Of a stretch of 64,000 nt of DNA, positions 9,187 to 17,559 are shown in pieces. Under the pieces are notes generated by a model. It was not told the DNA's origin. It saw nothing but the letters and a program-made list of their open reading frames with translations, and searched no databases. Numbering within the stretch: position 1 is the first letter of the stretch; each line of letters opens with the position of its first letter. Made by a program: the position numbers and the translations under genes. Source of the DNA: Pseudomonadota bacterium (GTDB lineage Bacteria > Pseudomonadota > Gammaproteobacteria > Burkholderiales > Burkholderiaceae_E); NCBI GenBank assembly GCA_029779435.1, contig JAKPAM010000171.1, forward strand, positions 1 to 64,000, in the 5' to 3' direction.

Positions 9187-9633
9187 TCAATGTGAGGAAG
9201 TAGTTGCTGTGGACCGATAGGTCTTATTCACTTCTATCGGCGCAAGACCACGTGCCAGCATGGAGCGGTAAGTGGCGAAAGGCATGAGCAACGGATGCAC
9301 CGCAGACAAACCGCCTAACCCCGGCAGCATGCGGCGCACCATCGAAGCACGCAAGCTCTCCATCCGCTCACCCATCATCAAGCCCAACAAAGCCACATCG
9401 CGTCCTAGCCGCAGCCTCGGCCAGGTGTGGTAATCGGAGGCGGCCTGGATGCTCACCTCCGTGCCCAAGGTGATTGACGCCTGGATGGCCGCGCTAAGCG
9501 AAGGGCGCATACACAGGCTGGTTGTGCGCGATGCGACGGGCACGATGGTAGGCTGCACCGCCCTGTTGACGGAAGAAATGACCTGGTAGGGTAATCTATC
9601 CAGCCGATGCGCCCCGACCGCACCGGGGAACAC
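9187..9633 (-). other. unassigned open frame, possible gene remnant
   Basis: The minus frame ends with a protein-like run (HTWPRLRLGRDVALLGLMMG ... AVHPLLMPFATYRSMLARGL) that I do not recognise. A plus frame at 9449-9589 (46 codons, including LSEGRIHRLVVRDATGTMVG) also looks coding. Both cannot be right, and neither has a clear ribosome site. The stretch lies between the PhaC-like gene and the IS91 relic and is probably a fragment of something carried in with the island. Bases 9047-9186 hold nothing recognisable. Confidence 0.25.
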
Positions 9634-9639
9634 TCGTTC

Positions 9640-10160
9640 TCACCCCCGCCAGTGCCCACCTCGACGGCCGGCGCCATCGAGCTGTACCCGCTCGTCCGAC
9701 AGCGCTGGCCGCGTGATGTACCGGCACAACCGCTCCAGCCGCTCGCGCTCGTGGGCTGCGCAGCGCACCGCCGCATGCAGGCTGAAACCGTCCATCTCGA
9801 CGCACAGCGGCTGGCGCGCCATGGTCTCGCGCGGCCGCGCGTCGCGCGGCCTCAGCACTTGTGCCCGGCCCGTGGCCCGAAGGCAATACGGTAGGTCAGC
9901 GCCGCGGCCTGCAGCAGCCGCAGCGTACGCGCCTCCCCACCATCCGTCTCAAGCTCGGCCAGCCAGGTCTCGCCCAGGTCCTGCTCCAGCACGCCCTGAC
10001 GCGTGAACAGCTTCATCAGCCGAGTGACCAGAGTCTGCAGCACAGCCTGGATCTGATCGTCGGTCGGCGCTCCCGCCTCGATGAACTTCGGCACGCCGTC
10101 GGCATTTCGCCTATACAGCCTCTCTTCACGAAACTCGTCGAATCCGACGATGCCAGCCGG
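9640..10160 (-). pseudogene. IS91-family (Y2) transposase relic
   Basis: Two minus-strand frames carry the C-terminal half of an IS91/ISCR-like transposase. The first reads APTDDQIQAVLQTLVTRLMK, then EARTLRLLQAAALTYRIAFG. The second reads ETMARQPLCVEMDGFSLHAA, then ERLERLCRYITRPALSDERV. A one-base frameshift near 9857 separates them, and the N-terminal catalytic HUH/Tyr region and the far C terminus are missing, so it is dead. IS91-type elements move adjacent DNA by rolling-circle transposition, so a relic here is relevant to how the block was assembled. Confidence 0.8.
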
Positions 10161-10230
10161 GCATACGGGCCCTAGAGTGATCACCGATAAGCTGGCGGAG
10201 GTGATACGCCGGCAAAACGGGAGAGAGACA

Positions 10231-12069
10231 ATGAGAAAAGCGCATTTCGAGCAGCGCGAGCTTGACGAACGGAACCGGACCGCCAATGCGTTATTGAGTG
10301 ATGCTCCCCGCGTCATCGATCTCATCGAACGAGGCGCTCACCTTAACCCCGACGGCGATGCGTTGGTCTTTCTGCGGGCTGCCGAGGATCGTCAACCAGC
10401 CAGGCTATCGTATCGGCAATTGGTCGCCACGATTGCTGGAACATGTGTTCGCCTCAGAGAACTCGGTGTCGGGCCACAAGATGTGGTCTCTATAATGGCC
10501 CCGCCGAGCCCCGCAACTTTCGTTGCAATCTGGAGCGCGATGGGCTGCGCGGTCGCGCATCCGCTGAACTTGCTCTTTTCCCGTGACGCGCTGGTGAGCC
10601 AATTGACCGCCGCGCGGACGAAAATACTGGTGGTACCGCCGAAGGGTGAGCCGGGAGGACTCTACGAGAAGGCGGAGGGATTGATCGACGAGGTTCCGAG
10701 TCTGCAGCGGATCGTCTCAGTTCCACTCGATGGCTCGATCAGCTTTGATGGCGTCGAAATCGAACCTGACTTGAATTGGTCGGGCACGCTGCGTGCGCTC
10801 AAGAAGGAGAAAGCGCCGGACCAGGTGACCGCGCTCTTCCCAACGGGCGGAACCACGGGGCACCCGAAGATCGCTTGCTTGACGGATCGATCGATGGCCG
10901 CTTCAGCCATCGGCTCGCTTCTCGCTGTCGACTACGGGCCGGAGGACCGGGTGTTTGTCGCCCTGCCGCTGTTCCATGTCGGCGGGGCATTCGTACTGAC
11001 CCTTGCCTCGCTTGCCGGCGGCGCGGCCGTCTATATTCCGACGATCCTTGGGGCGCGAGACCCGGCGGTGGTCAAGAACTTCTGGGGCATCGTCGATCAT
11101 TTCAGGATAACGGTAGCATCGCTCGTCCCGACGACGCTCGCGGCAATCGCGGTTTCGCCGCGCGATGGTCCTTCGACCGCCAGCCTGCGCTTCGTGGGTA
11201 CCGGCGCCGCACCTTGTCCGCCGGAGACCGCTCGCCAGGTGCTGGCGGCGTGGGGCGGTGACGCAGTGCGCCAGGTGTACGGAATGACAGAATTCAGCGG
11301 CGCGATTGCCCAGGTTCCGCACAACAAATTGCCAGCCGACGGCTCTGTCGGATTGCCAGTGGCGCTTGCCGAAGTGGCGATCTTGACGAATGAGGCGGCG
11401 CTGGACCGGTCCGCCCGAGAGATCGGCGAACTGGTGGTCCGCGGTCCGCAAGTCTTCTCCGGGTATCTTGACGTTGGCCACAACGATGGCACGTTCCATG
11501 AGGGATGGTTGCGAACCGGCGACCTGTGCAAGATCGACGACGCCGGACAGATTCACATTCTCGGGCGCATCAAGGACCTGATTATTCGTGGTGGGCACAA
11601 TATCGATCCGCTCATGATCGAGGATGCCGCAATGGAATACCCCGGCATTTCGACAGCTGCTGCGGTCGGACGGCCCGACAGCTATGCGGGCGAAGTGCCC
11701 ATGCTGTTCGTAACGCCGGCGGAAGGTCGTCTCATCGATGTCGACGATTTGCGGGCTTTCCTTGAGAAGCGAATTTCGGAGCGGCCGGCATTGCCGAAAT
11801 CGATCGAGGTTCTGGAGCAGATGCCGCTGACACTGGTGGGCAAGATCTTCAAGCCGCGCCTTCGCGAACTGGCGGCAGAGGTCGAAGTCAATTCGCTGGT
11901 GAGGCAGGCCGTCCCTGATGCAAACATCGCCGTCAAGGCTCTTATCGACCCCGCGCGGGGCGTTGTCGTGCAAGTTGCAAGCACGAAGCTGGACCAAGCC
12001 GTGCGAAATGCTGTGCTCAAGGTTTTGGCTAGCTTGCCGCTGCATTGCGAAGAGGTTGATCCCAATTGA
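10231..12069 (+). CDS. AMP-dependent acyl-CoA synthetase/ligase
   Basis: A 612-residue ANL-family enzyme that activates a carboxylic acid to its CoA thioester via an acyl-adenylate. The P-loop is PTGGTTGHPKIA, the A5 motif is YGMTEFSG, the A7 region is WLRTGDLCKIDDAG and the hinge is GRIKDLIIRGGHNIDP. The A10 lysine is present in LVGKIFKPRLRE. A ~70-residue C-terminal extension beyond the usual end is seen in some ~600-residue members. The upstream frame is open to 10081, but ATG 10231 has GGGAGAGA just upstream and falls after the IS91 relic. It is followed by a small gene 47 bp downstream on the same strand, a likely two-gene operon. It could activate the acid produced by P450 oxidation. 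Confidence 0.9.
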   Translation: MRKAHFEQRELDERNRTANALLSDAPRVIDLIERGAHLNPDGDALVFLRAAEDRQPARLSYRQLVATIAGTCVRLRELGVGPQDVVSIMAPPSPATFVAIWSAMGCAVAHPLNLLFSRDALVSQLTAARTKILVVPPKGEPGGLYEKAEGLIDEVPSLQRIVSVPLDGSISFDGVEIEPDLNWSGTLRALKKEKAPDQVTALFPTGGTTGHPKIACLTDRSMAASAIGSLLAVDYGPEDRVFVALPLFHVGGAFVLTLASLAGGAAVYIPTILGARDPAVVKNFWGIVDHFRITVASLVPTTLAAIAVSPRDGPSTASLRFVGTGAAPCPPETARQVLAAWGGDAVRQVYGMTEFSGAIAQVPHNKLPADGSVGLPVALAEVAILTNEAALDRSAREIGELVVRGPQVFSGYLDVGHNDGTFHEGWLRTGDLCKIDDAGQIHILGRIKDLIIRGGHNIDPLMIEDAAMEYPGISTAAAVGRPDSYAGEVPMLFVTPAEGRLIDVDDLRAFLEKRISERPALPKSIEVLEQMPLTLVGKIFKPRLRELAAEVEVNSLVRQAVPDANIAVKALIDPARGVVVQVASTKLDQAVRNAVLKVLASLPLHCEEVDPN

Positions 12070-12116
12070 TCGACCATGCATGACAGCTATTTTGCTGGGT
12101 TGTGGAGGATTGCCGC

Positions 12117-12923
12117 ATGAGCTTGTTGGAAGCAGAAGATTTCTTGGCGGAATGCGAAGCGCTTCATCAGCTTGCGGCAGCGCAGGATGAAACCCGTCTT
12201 CAGACAAGAACGCAATTCAAGGGTTGGTCGGTGGAAGATGTGCTGGTGCATCTCCATTTCTGGAACCGCGCAGCAGATCTCTCGCTGACCGACGAAGCGG
12301 CGTTCCAAGACTTGCTGGCCAAGGCAGGTCCGGCTTTGCGGTCAGGTCAGCTTCGCGCACTGGAGAACAGCACGATTGCCCAACGCGGCGTAGCCTTGCT
12401 CGATGCCTGGATCGCGCAAGCGCGCGACATGGCGAACCGCTGGCGTAGCCTCGATCCTAAATTGCGCCTGCCATGGGCGGGTCCCTCCATGTCGGCCCGG
12501 TCGTCGATCACGGCGCGCCAAATGGAAACCTGGGCGCACGGCTTCGAGGTTTTTGATGCCTTCGGAACGGTCAGGCAAGAGAGCGATCGGATCAAGAATA
12601 TTGTCGTTCTGGGCGTCAACACATTTGGATGGTCGCACAAGGTGAACGGCCTCGAGATCCCCGAGAAAATGCCGTTACTGCGACTGCTAGCTCCATCAGG
12701 CGCGATCTGGAGCTTCGGCGACTTGGCAGCCGGCGAAATTCTTGGACCGGCAGCGGACTTTGCCGCGGTGGTCTCGCAAACGCGCGCGGTCGCGGATACG
12801 CAGTTGACGGTTCGAGGCGCGGTCGCGGCGACCTGGATGGCGCATGCCCAATGCTTCGCAGGCCCCGCAGAACAGCCGCCATCGCCGCAAAGCCGATTCA
12901 TGAGCGTCACGGTCAGAAACTGA
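12117..12923 (+). CDS. TIGR03084/MDMPI-like DinB-fold protein
   Basis: A 268-residue protein resembling the TIGR03084 family, related to mycothiol-dependent maleylpyruvate isomerase and DinB folds. The N-terminal four-helix part carries FKGWSVEDVLVHLHFWNRAA and a later block reads RQMETWAHGFEVFDAFG, giving the spaced histidines that usually bind a metal. A C-terminal sterol-carrier-like half ends near the stop. The family is common in actinobacterial catabolic clusters beside acyl-CoA genes, but its reaction is not established. The start is ATG 12117, preceded by GGAGG eight bases upstream. It lies 47 bp after the ligase. The stop is only one base from the start of the second MFS fragment. 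Confidence 0.75.
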   Translation: MSLLEAEDFLAECEALHQLAAAQDETRLQTRTQFKGWSVEDVLVHLHFWNRAADLSLTDEAAFQDLLAKAGPALRSGQLRALENSTIAQRGVALLDAWIAQARDMANRWRSLDPKLRLPWAGPSMSARSSITARQMETWAHGFEVFDAFGTVRQESDRIKNIVVLGVNTFGWSHKVNGLEIPEKMPLLRLLAPSGAIWSFGDLAAGEILGPAADFAAVVSQTRAVADTQLTVRGAVAATWMAHAQCFAGPAEQPPSPQSRFMSVTVRN

Positions 12924-12924
12924 A

Positions 12925-13044
12925 GTGGGCCCGTTGATCGGCACGCTGTGCTATGAATTCGAACCGAGTGCGCCTTATTGGCTGATCGTCGCCATGCTGG
13001 TGCCGATGGCTGTCTGGCCGATGCCGGCCGGGCGTTCCGCTTAG
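12925..13044 (+). pseudogene. 3' stub of a second MFS transporter gene
   Basis: The plus frame encodes GPLIGTLCYEFEPSAPYWLI, then VAMLVPMAVWPMPAGRSA and a TAG stop. It corresponds to the last ~38 codons of the MFS gene ending at 865. About 15 of 114 bases differ, mostly silent, so the copies have been diverging under selection and are not a fresh duplication. Nothing upstream belongs to an MFS gene: the homology begins one base after the stop of the preceding gene. It marks the right border of the ~12 kb block. Confidence 0.85.
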
Positions 13045-13108
13045 TGTGCACAGACCCGGGCGCGCGTTTCCCACGCGGGGGACGCGAGACGCACGCGACG
13101 CGACAGTC

Positions 13109-14677
13109 TCAACGCCTGGTGTTCAAACGCTGCCGCAGCGCCTTCTTGTCCGGCTTGCCCAGCGACGACACCGGCAGCTCGTCGACGAAGACCACCGATT
13201 TGGGGGCGCTGACCGCGCCCTTCGCCTCCCGCACCAGCGCGATCAGTTCGGCCTCGTCCACCGCCCGGCCCGGCTTGCGCACGACCACGGCCGTGACGGC
13301 CTCGCCCCAGACCGGATCGTCCAGCCCGATGACGGCCGCCGCCGACACGGCCGGATGCGTGGTCAGCACGTTCTCGACCTCGGCCGGATAGACGTTGAAG
13401 CCGCCGGTGATGATCATGTCCTTGCTGCGGCCGACGATGTTCAGGTAGCCGTCGCGATCGCGGCGCGCCAGGTCGCCGGTGCGCAGCCAGCCGTCGCGCA
13501 GCGTCTGGCGCGTCTCCTCTGGCCGTTGCCAATAGCCGCGCATCACCAGCGGCCCCCGCACGCAGATCTCACCGGTCTCCCCGTCGGGCACCGGCCGGCT
13601 CTGCTCGTCGAGCAGTGCGACCTGGCTCGTGAAGATCGGCATCCCGCACGACGACAGGCGTTCGTCGCTGGCATCGATATGGTCGCGCTTGCGCAGCACG
13701 GTGATGCAGTTGGGCGCCTCGGACTGTCCGTACAACTGCATGAAGACCGGACCGAATCGCCCGATCGCCTCGCGCAACCGTGCCGGCGCCATCGGCGCGG
13801 CGCCATAGATGACCAGTTGCAGGCTGCTGGCGTCGACCGTGTGGGTGGCCGCATGATCGAGCAGCTTGTAGATCATCGTCGGCACGAGGAACGTCGCGTT
13901 GACGCGGTGCCGGGCGACGGCGTCGAAGAAATGCGCGGGTGTGAAGCCGTTGTCCATGACCACCGTGCCCGACCGCATCAGCGTCGGCATGATGCAGCCG
14001 CCGGCACCGTGGCTGATCGGCGTGATCGCCAGGAACACCGGCACCTCGGGCCACTCCCACTCGGCCAGTTCGGCCATCACCATCGACAGGTGCGTTCGAT
14101 GCGTGTGCATGACGCCTTTCGGGCGCCCGGTCGTGCCGCCGGTATAGATCAGCCAGCTCAGGTCGTCGACCTGCGCGCGCGAGCGCAGCGGCTGGACATT
14201 GAAGCGCGCGGCCGTCGCGATCGCATCGTCGGCGAACGGGCAGGGCCCGAGCGCTACCGGCCGCGCGCGGGCCAGGCGGTCGCGCAGCGCATCGACGCGC
14301 GCCCCGTGCGTGACCGGATCGAAGAACAGCACCGTCGCGCCGCAGTCGTCGACGATGAACGCATGATCGTCGAGCGAGGCCATCGGATGCAAGTTGGTCA
14401 CGCGCACGCCGGTCACGTAGCCGGCTGCGCCGACCAGGAAGGCCTCGACGCTGTTGCCGCCCAGGCAGGCGACGCCGTCGCCCCGGCGCAGGCCCAGCGC
14501 ATCGAACAACTGCACGAAGCGCGAGACCGATTGGCCGAACGCACGATAGGTGATCGAGCGGTCGCCCGACACGAACGCCGTGCGGTCGGCGCCGCGTTCG
14601 ATCGCGCGGATCAGCAGGTCGCCCATCGTGCATTCGAGATGAAGGTCCGATGCGTGGGCCGCGGCGTCGGAGGGCAT
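13109..14677 (-). CDS. AMP-dependent acyl-CoA synthetase (FadD-like)
   Basis: A 522-residue ANL ligase forming acyl-CoA from a free acid, ATP and CoA. Visible motifs are the P-loop IYTGGTTGRPKGVMHTH, the A5 motif LYGQSEAPN, the A7 region WLRTGDLARRDRDGYLN and the hinge GRSKDMIITGGFNVYPAEVE. The terminal lysine motif reads SSLGKPDKKALR. The length is normal. The start ATG 14677 has GAGGAG nine bases upstream. It converges with the MFS stub at 13044 and has flank-like GC, so I take it as native to the chromosome outside the island. Its substrate could be a medium-chain or aromatic acid; the sequence does not say which. Confidence 0.9.
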   Translation of the reverse strand: MPSDAAAHASDLHLECTMGDLLIRAIERGADRTAFVSGDRSITYRAFGQSVSRFVQLFDALGLRRGDGVACLGGNSVEAFLVGAAGYVTGVRVTNLHPMASLDDHAFIVDDCGATVLFFDPVTHGARVDALRDRLARARPVALGPCPFADDAIATAARFNVQPLRSRAQVDDLSWLIYTGGTTGRPKGVMHTHRTHLSMVMAELAEWEWPEVPVFLAITPISHGAGGCIMPTLMRSGTVVMDNGFTPAHFFDAVARHRVNATFLVPTMIYKLLDHAATHTVDASSLQLVIYGAAPMAPARLREAIGRFGPVFMQLYGQSEAPNCITVLRKRDHIDASDERLSSCGMPIFTSQVALLDEQSRPVPDGETGEICVRGPLVMRGYWQRPEETRQTLRDGWLRTGDLARRDRDGYLNIVGRSKDMIITGGFNVYPAEVENVLTTHPAVSAAAVIGLDDPVWGEAVTAVVVRKPGRAVDEAELIALVREAKGAVSAPKSVVFVDELPVSSLGKPDKKALRQRLNTRR

Positions 14678-14842
14678 GGGGTCGTCTCCTCGGGGATATC
14701 GGGTCGCGCGGTCTCGGCCGCTGCCGAGCCCATATTAGGGTCTGTCGACATACAAATCGAGCCTTGTATCGGCTCGACGCGGGTTCGACTCGCATTCAGC
14801 ATGTCAACGGACCCCCGGGCCTGATCGTGGACCGGGGAAAGC

Positions 14843-14866
14843 GGGGGCGCCGTGACAAGCGCCCCC
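14843..14866. other. 8-bp perfect hairpin
   Basis: Arms GGGGGCGC (14843-14850) and GCGCCCCC (14859-14866) flank an 8-base loop. No T-run follows on either strand, so this is not a standard intrinsic terminator. It lies between the ligase start and the SnoaL-like gene and might be a transcript-end or leader structure. The rest of 14678-14969 shows nothing else. Confidence 0.3.
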
Positions 14867-14969
14867 GACCTGGGGTCTAATCAGCGCCACGCCGCCCGTG
14901 GATCGCCGTGGCCGATGAACGAGCACGGCAAGCACCACGAGCAGAACCCGCAGAACGAGTAGCAGACGA

Positions 14970-15353
14970 ATGACCCAGGCAATCATCAACGAAATCGAGG
15001 CGCTGGACGCGCGCCGCGCACAAGCCACGCTCGCCAAGGACGCCGCGACGCTGGGCGAGCTGCTCGGCGACGATCTGGTGTACGTGCATTCGAGCGCCAC
15101 CACCGAAACGAAGTCGCAGTTCATCGAGCGTGCGACGACCGGCTTCTACGACTACCGCGCCTTGACGAGCCTCGAGCGCACGTTTCGCGTGATCGGCGAC
15201 GTCGTGCTGGTCAATGGCGACGTGCGGATCGAAGTCGTCGTCAAGGGGGCGACCCGGGATTTCGTCAGCCGCTATCTGCAGGTGTGGGCCAAGCGCGGCG
15301 ATACCTGGCAGATGGTGTCGTGGCAGTCGACGCCGGTGCCGGCGGCGCGCTGA
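14970..15353 (+). CDS. SnoaL/NTF2-like (DUF4440-type) protein
   Basis: A 127-residue single-domain protein. An N-terminal helix is followed by alternating strands, with LGELLGDDLVYVHSSATTET and RYLQVWAKRGDTWQMVSWQS matching the DUF4440/SnoaL-like variety of the nuclear transport factor 2 fold. Members are small cone-shaped enzymes or binding proteins of diverse function, so the role cannot be told. No signal peptide is present. The start ATG 14970 follows an AG-rich stretch. A gene for a small membrane protein follows on the same strand. Confidence 0.75.
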   Translation: MTQAIINEIEALDARRAQATLAKDAATLGELLGDDLVYVHSSATTETKSQFIERATTGFYDYRALTSLERTFRVIGDVVLVNGDVRIEVVVKGATRDFVSRYLQVWAKRGDTWQMVSWQSTPVPAAR

Positions 15354-15402
15354 TCGCGCGTTGACGGTTCGCAAGGGGGCGCTGGCTGAAGCGACCCTGG
15401 AC

Positions 15403-15846
15403 ATGATCTGCATGCATGATGAGAACATGAATCCTTCCGACCGTCCCAGACCCCAGCTTGGCGGGAATACCGTCAATCCCTTCGGATCGACGCCGAGATG
15501 GCTCACCGGCCCGCTGGGCCGGATCGTCGGCCTCACGGCCGGTGTCGTCGTGATGATCGCTGCCGTGTTCTTCTCGGCCGTCGTGTTGTCGGTGCTCCTG
15601 ATCGGCGGCGCCCTCGTGGGCGGTGTGCTGTGGTGGCGCACCCGCGAGATCCGTCGCCAGTGGCGTGGCGAGATCGAACGCATGCAGGCCGCCTTCGAGC
15701 GCGCGGCCAGTCACGACGCCGGCGCGGCCGCGCCCGAGGTTCGGCCCCGCGGCGGGTCGAGGCATTCGCCGTCGTCGTCCGGGAACGTGGTGATCGACGG
15801 CGATTTCATTCGCGACGTCGACGGGCCGGATACGCGGCGGAGCTGA
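15403..15846 (+). CDS. small inner-membrane protein, unknown
   Basis: About 147 residues. A polar N terminus is followed by a double or long hydrophobic stretch (IVGLTAGVVVMIAAVFFSAV, then VLSVLLIGGALVGGVLW), a basic amphipathic region (RTREIRRQWRGEIERMQAAF) and a Gly/Ser-rich tail ending in an acidic-basic segment. This suggests an inner-membrane hairpin with a cytoplasmic tail. No family recognised. Start ATGs at 15403, 15412 and 15427 are all possible and none has a strong ribosome site. Confidence 0.55.
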   Translation: MICMHDENMNPSDRPRPQLGGNTVNPFGSTPRWLTGPLGRIVGLTAGVVVMIAAVFFSAVVLSVLLIGGALVGGVLWWRTREIRRQWRGEIERMQAAFERAASHDAGAAAPEVRPRGGSRHSPSSSGNVVIDGDFIRDVDGPDTRRS

Positions 15847-15856
15847 GCCCTCGCGC

Positions 15857-17323
15857 TCAATGCCGCCCCGATATCGGCGCCGCGAGGTCTTCGAGGGTTC
15901 GCCGCTCGCTGTCCAGGCCCCAGCGCCATTGCACACCGGCGGCGATCAGCATCGATACCGCGCCGGCCGCGTATCCCCAGGCAATGGGCTCGCGCGAGCC
16001 GGTGCCGATCAGTTCGCCGAACAGCCAGGGCCCGGCGATGCCGCCCAGCGCCGTGCCCAGCGCGTAGAACAGTGCGATCGCCAGCGCGCGGATCTCGAGC
16101 GGGAATGATTCGCCGACCGTCAGGTATGCCGAGCTGGCGGCGGCCGATGCGAAGAAGAAAACCGCCGACCATGCGAGCGTCTGCCCGACGACGCCCAGTT
16201 GGCCATTGGCGAACAGCAGCGCGGTCACGGTCAGCAGCACGCCCGCCAGCGCGTATGTCGAGGCGATCATCGTGCGCCGCCCGATCGTATCGAACCAGTG
16301 CCCGAGCAGCAGCGGCCCGAGAAAGTTGCCGATCGCGAACGGCAGCAGATACAGGCCGACGTCGCGCGCCGGTACGCCGTAGAAGGTGCCGAGCACCAGC
16401 GCGAACGTGAAGAAGATCGCGTTGTAGCAGAACGCCTGTGACGACATCAGCACCAGCGCGACCACGGTGCGGCGCCGATGCTGGCGCAGCAGTGAGCGCG
16501 CGACGTCGGTCAGCGTCGCGCCGCGATAGTCGGCGCGCAGCCGCCAGGCTCGTCCGCCGGTCACGCCCCGGGCCGGGCCGGCCTCGCCATCAGCGCGGCA
16601 TGCCGCACCCGCATCGCGCAACGTCGCCTCGATGCGCGCGACCACCGCCTCGGCTTCGGCCGCCCGTCCGTGCGTGACCAGCCAGCGCGGACTCTCGGGC
16701 ACGCTGCCGCGCAGGGCGATGATCGCCAGCGCCAGAACGGCGCCGATTCCGAAAGCCAGCCGCCAGGCCAGTTCCTGCGGCAGCCATCCGCTGGCCATCA
16801 ACGCGTGGGAGCCGAGCGCCCCGGCGCCGGCGCCGAGCCAGAAGCTGCCGTTGACGATCAAGTCGGTACGGCCGCGATGGCGGGCCGGGATCCATTCCTG
16901 GATCGCCGAGCTGATCGCCGAATATTCGCCGCCGATGCCCGCGCCGGTGATCGCCCGGCACACCGCGAACGTCACGAAGTCCTGCGAGAAAGCCGTCGCC
17001 AGCGTGCCCAGCGCGTAGACCGCCAGCGTGATCCAGAACAGGCGCTTGCGGCCATGGCGGTCGGCGAGCCAGCCGAAGCCCAGCGCACCGATCACCGCGC
17101 CGGCCAGATACGCGCTGGCCGACAGGCCGACCTGCGCCTCGCTGAGCGCCAGCGTGGGACTCTCGCGCAGCGCCCCGGCGACCGATCCCGCCAGCGTGAC
17201 CTCGAGGCCATCCAGGATCCAGGTCACGCCCAGTGCGATCACGAGCCGCGTGTGGAATGCCGTCCACGGCAGGGCGTCGAGCCGCGCGGGAATGCGCGTC
17301 TCGATCATCGTCGGGGTCGTCAT
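15857..17323 (-). CDS. MFS metabolite:H+ symporter
   Basis: A twelve-helix permease of ~488 residues. MFS signature A is visible as GFGWLADRHGRKRLF in loop 2-3, and the second conserved loop carries VPESPRWLVTHGRAAEAEAV, the pattern of the sugar-porter/metabolite symporter branch. The RD-GE signature in helix 4 reads CRAITGAGIGGEYSA. It should import a small organic acid or sugar with protons. The frame is open to 17407, but ATG 17323 (MTTPTMIETRIPARLDALPW) fits family N termini. It is convergent with the small membrane protein gene. Substrate unknown. Confidence 0.88.
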   Translation of the reverse strand: MTTPTMIETRIPARLDALPWTAFHTRLVIALGVTWILDGLEVTLAGSVAGALRESPTLALSEAQVGLSASAYLAGAVIGALGFGWLADRHGRKRLFWITLAVYALGTLATAFSQDFVTFAVCRAITGAGIGGEYSAISSAIQEWIPARHRGRTDLIVNGSFWLGAGAGALGSHALMASGWLPQELAWRLAFGIGAVLALAIIALRGSVPESPRWLVTHGRAAEAEAVVARIEATLRDAGAACRADGEAGPARGVTGGRAWRLRADYRGATLTDVARSLLRQHRRRTVVALVLMSSQAFCYNAIFFTFALVLGTFYGVPARDVGLYLLPFAIGNFLGPLLLGHWFDTIGRRTMIASTYALAGVLLTVTALLFANGQLGVVGQTLAWSAVFFFASAAASSAYLTVGESFPLEIRALAIALFYALGTALGGIAGPWLFGELIGTGSREPIAWGYAAGAVSMLIAAGVQWRWGLDSERRTLEDLAAPISGRH

Positions 17324-17559
17324 GCGGCGGCGGTCATCGGGAAGGGTCGCGTCGAATCGCGGATCCCAGGCAGTCGCCGCGACGCTTCCAACCTTGACAG
17401 CGAGCACCGCCGATCGCCGCCCGATGTCGCCACCTAGTGCAATCGGATCATGCGAGTCGCGGAAACTTTACGATCGAGGAGGAATGCGTCACGGGACGGG
17501 GTTTACGCGATGTGCGCAAGGTGGCCGATTCGGATTACCGTTGCTGTCAATCGAAGGTG

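Noticed and set aside
13046-14824. A 592-codon plus-strand open frame opposite the acyl-CoA ligase
   Set aside because: The minus strand encodes a complete ligase with all core motifs; the plus frame has none.
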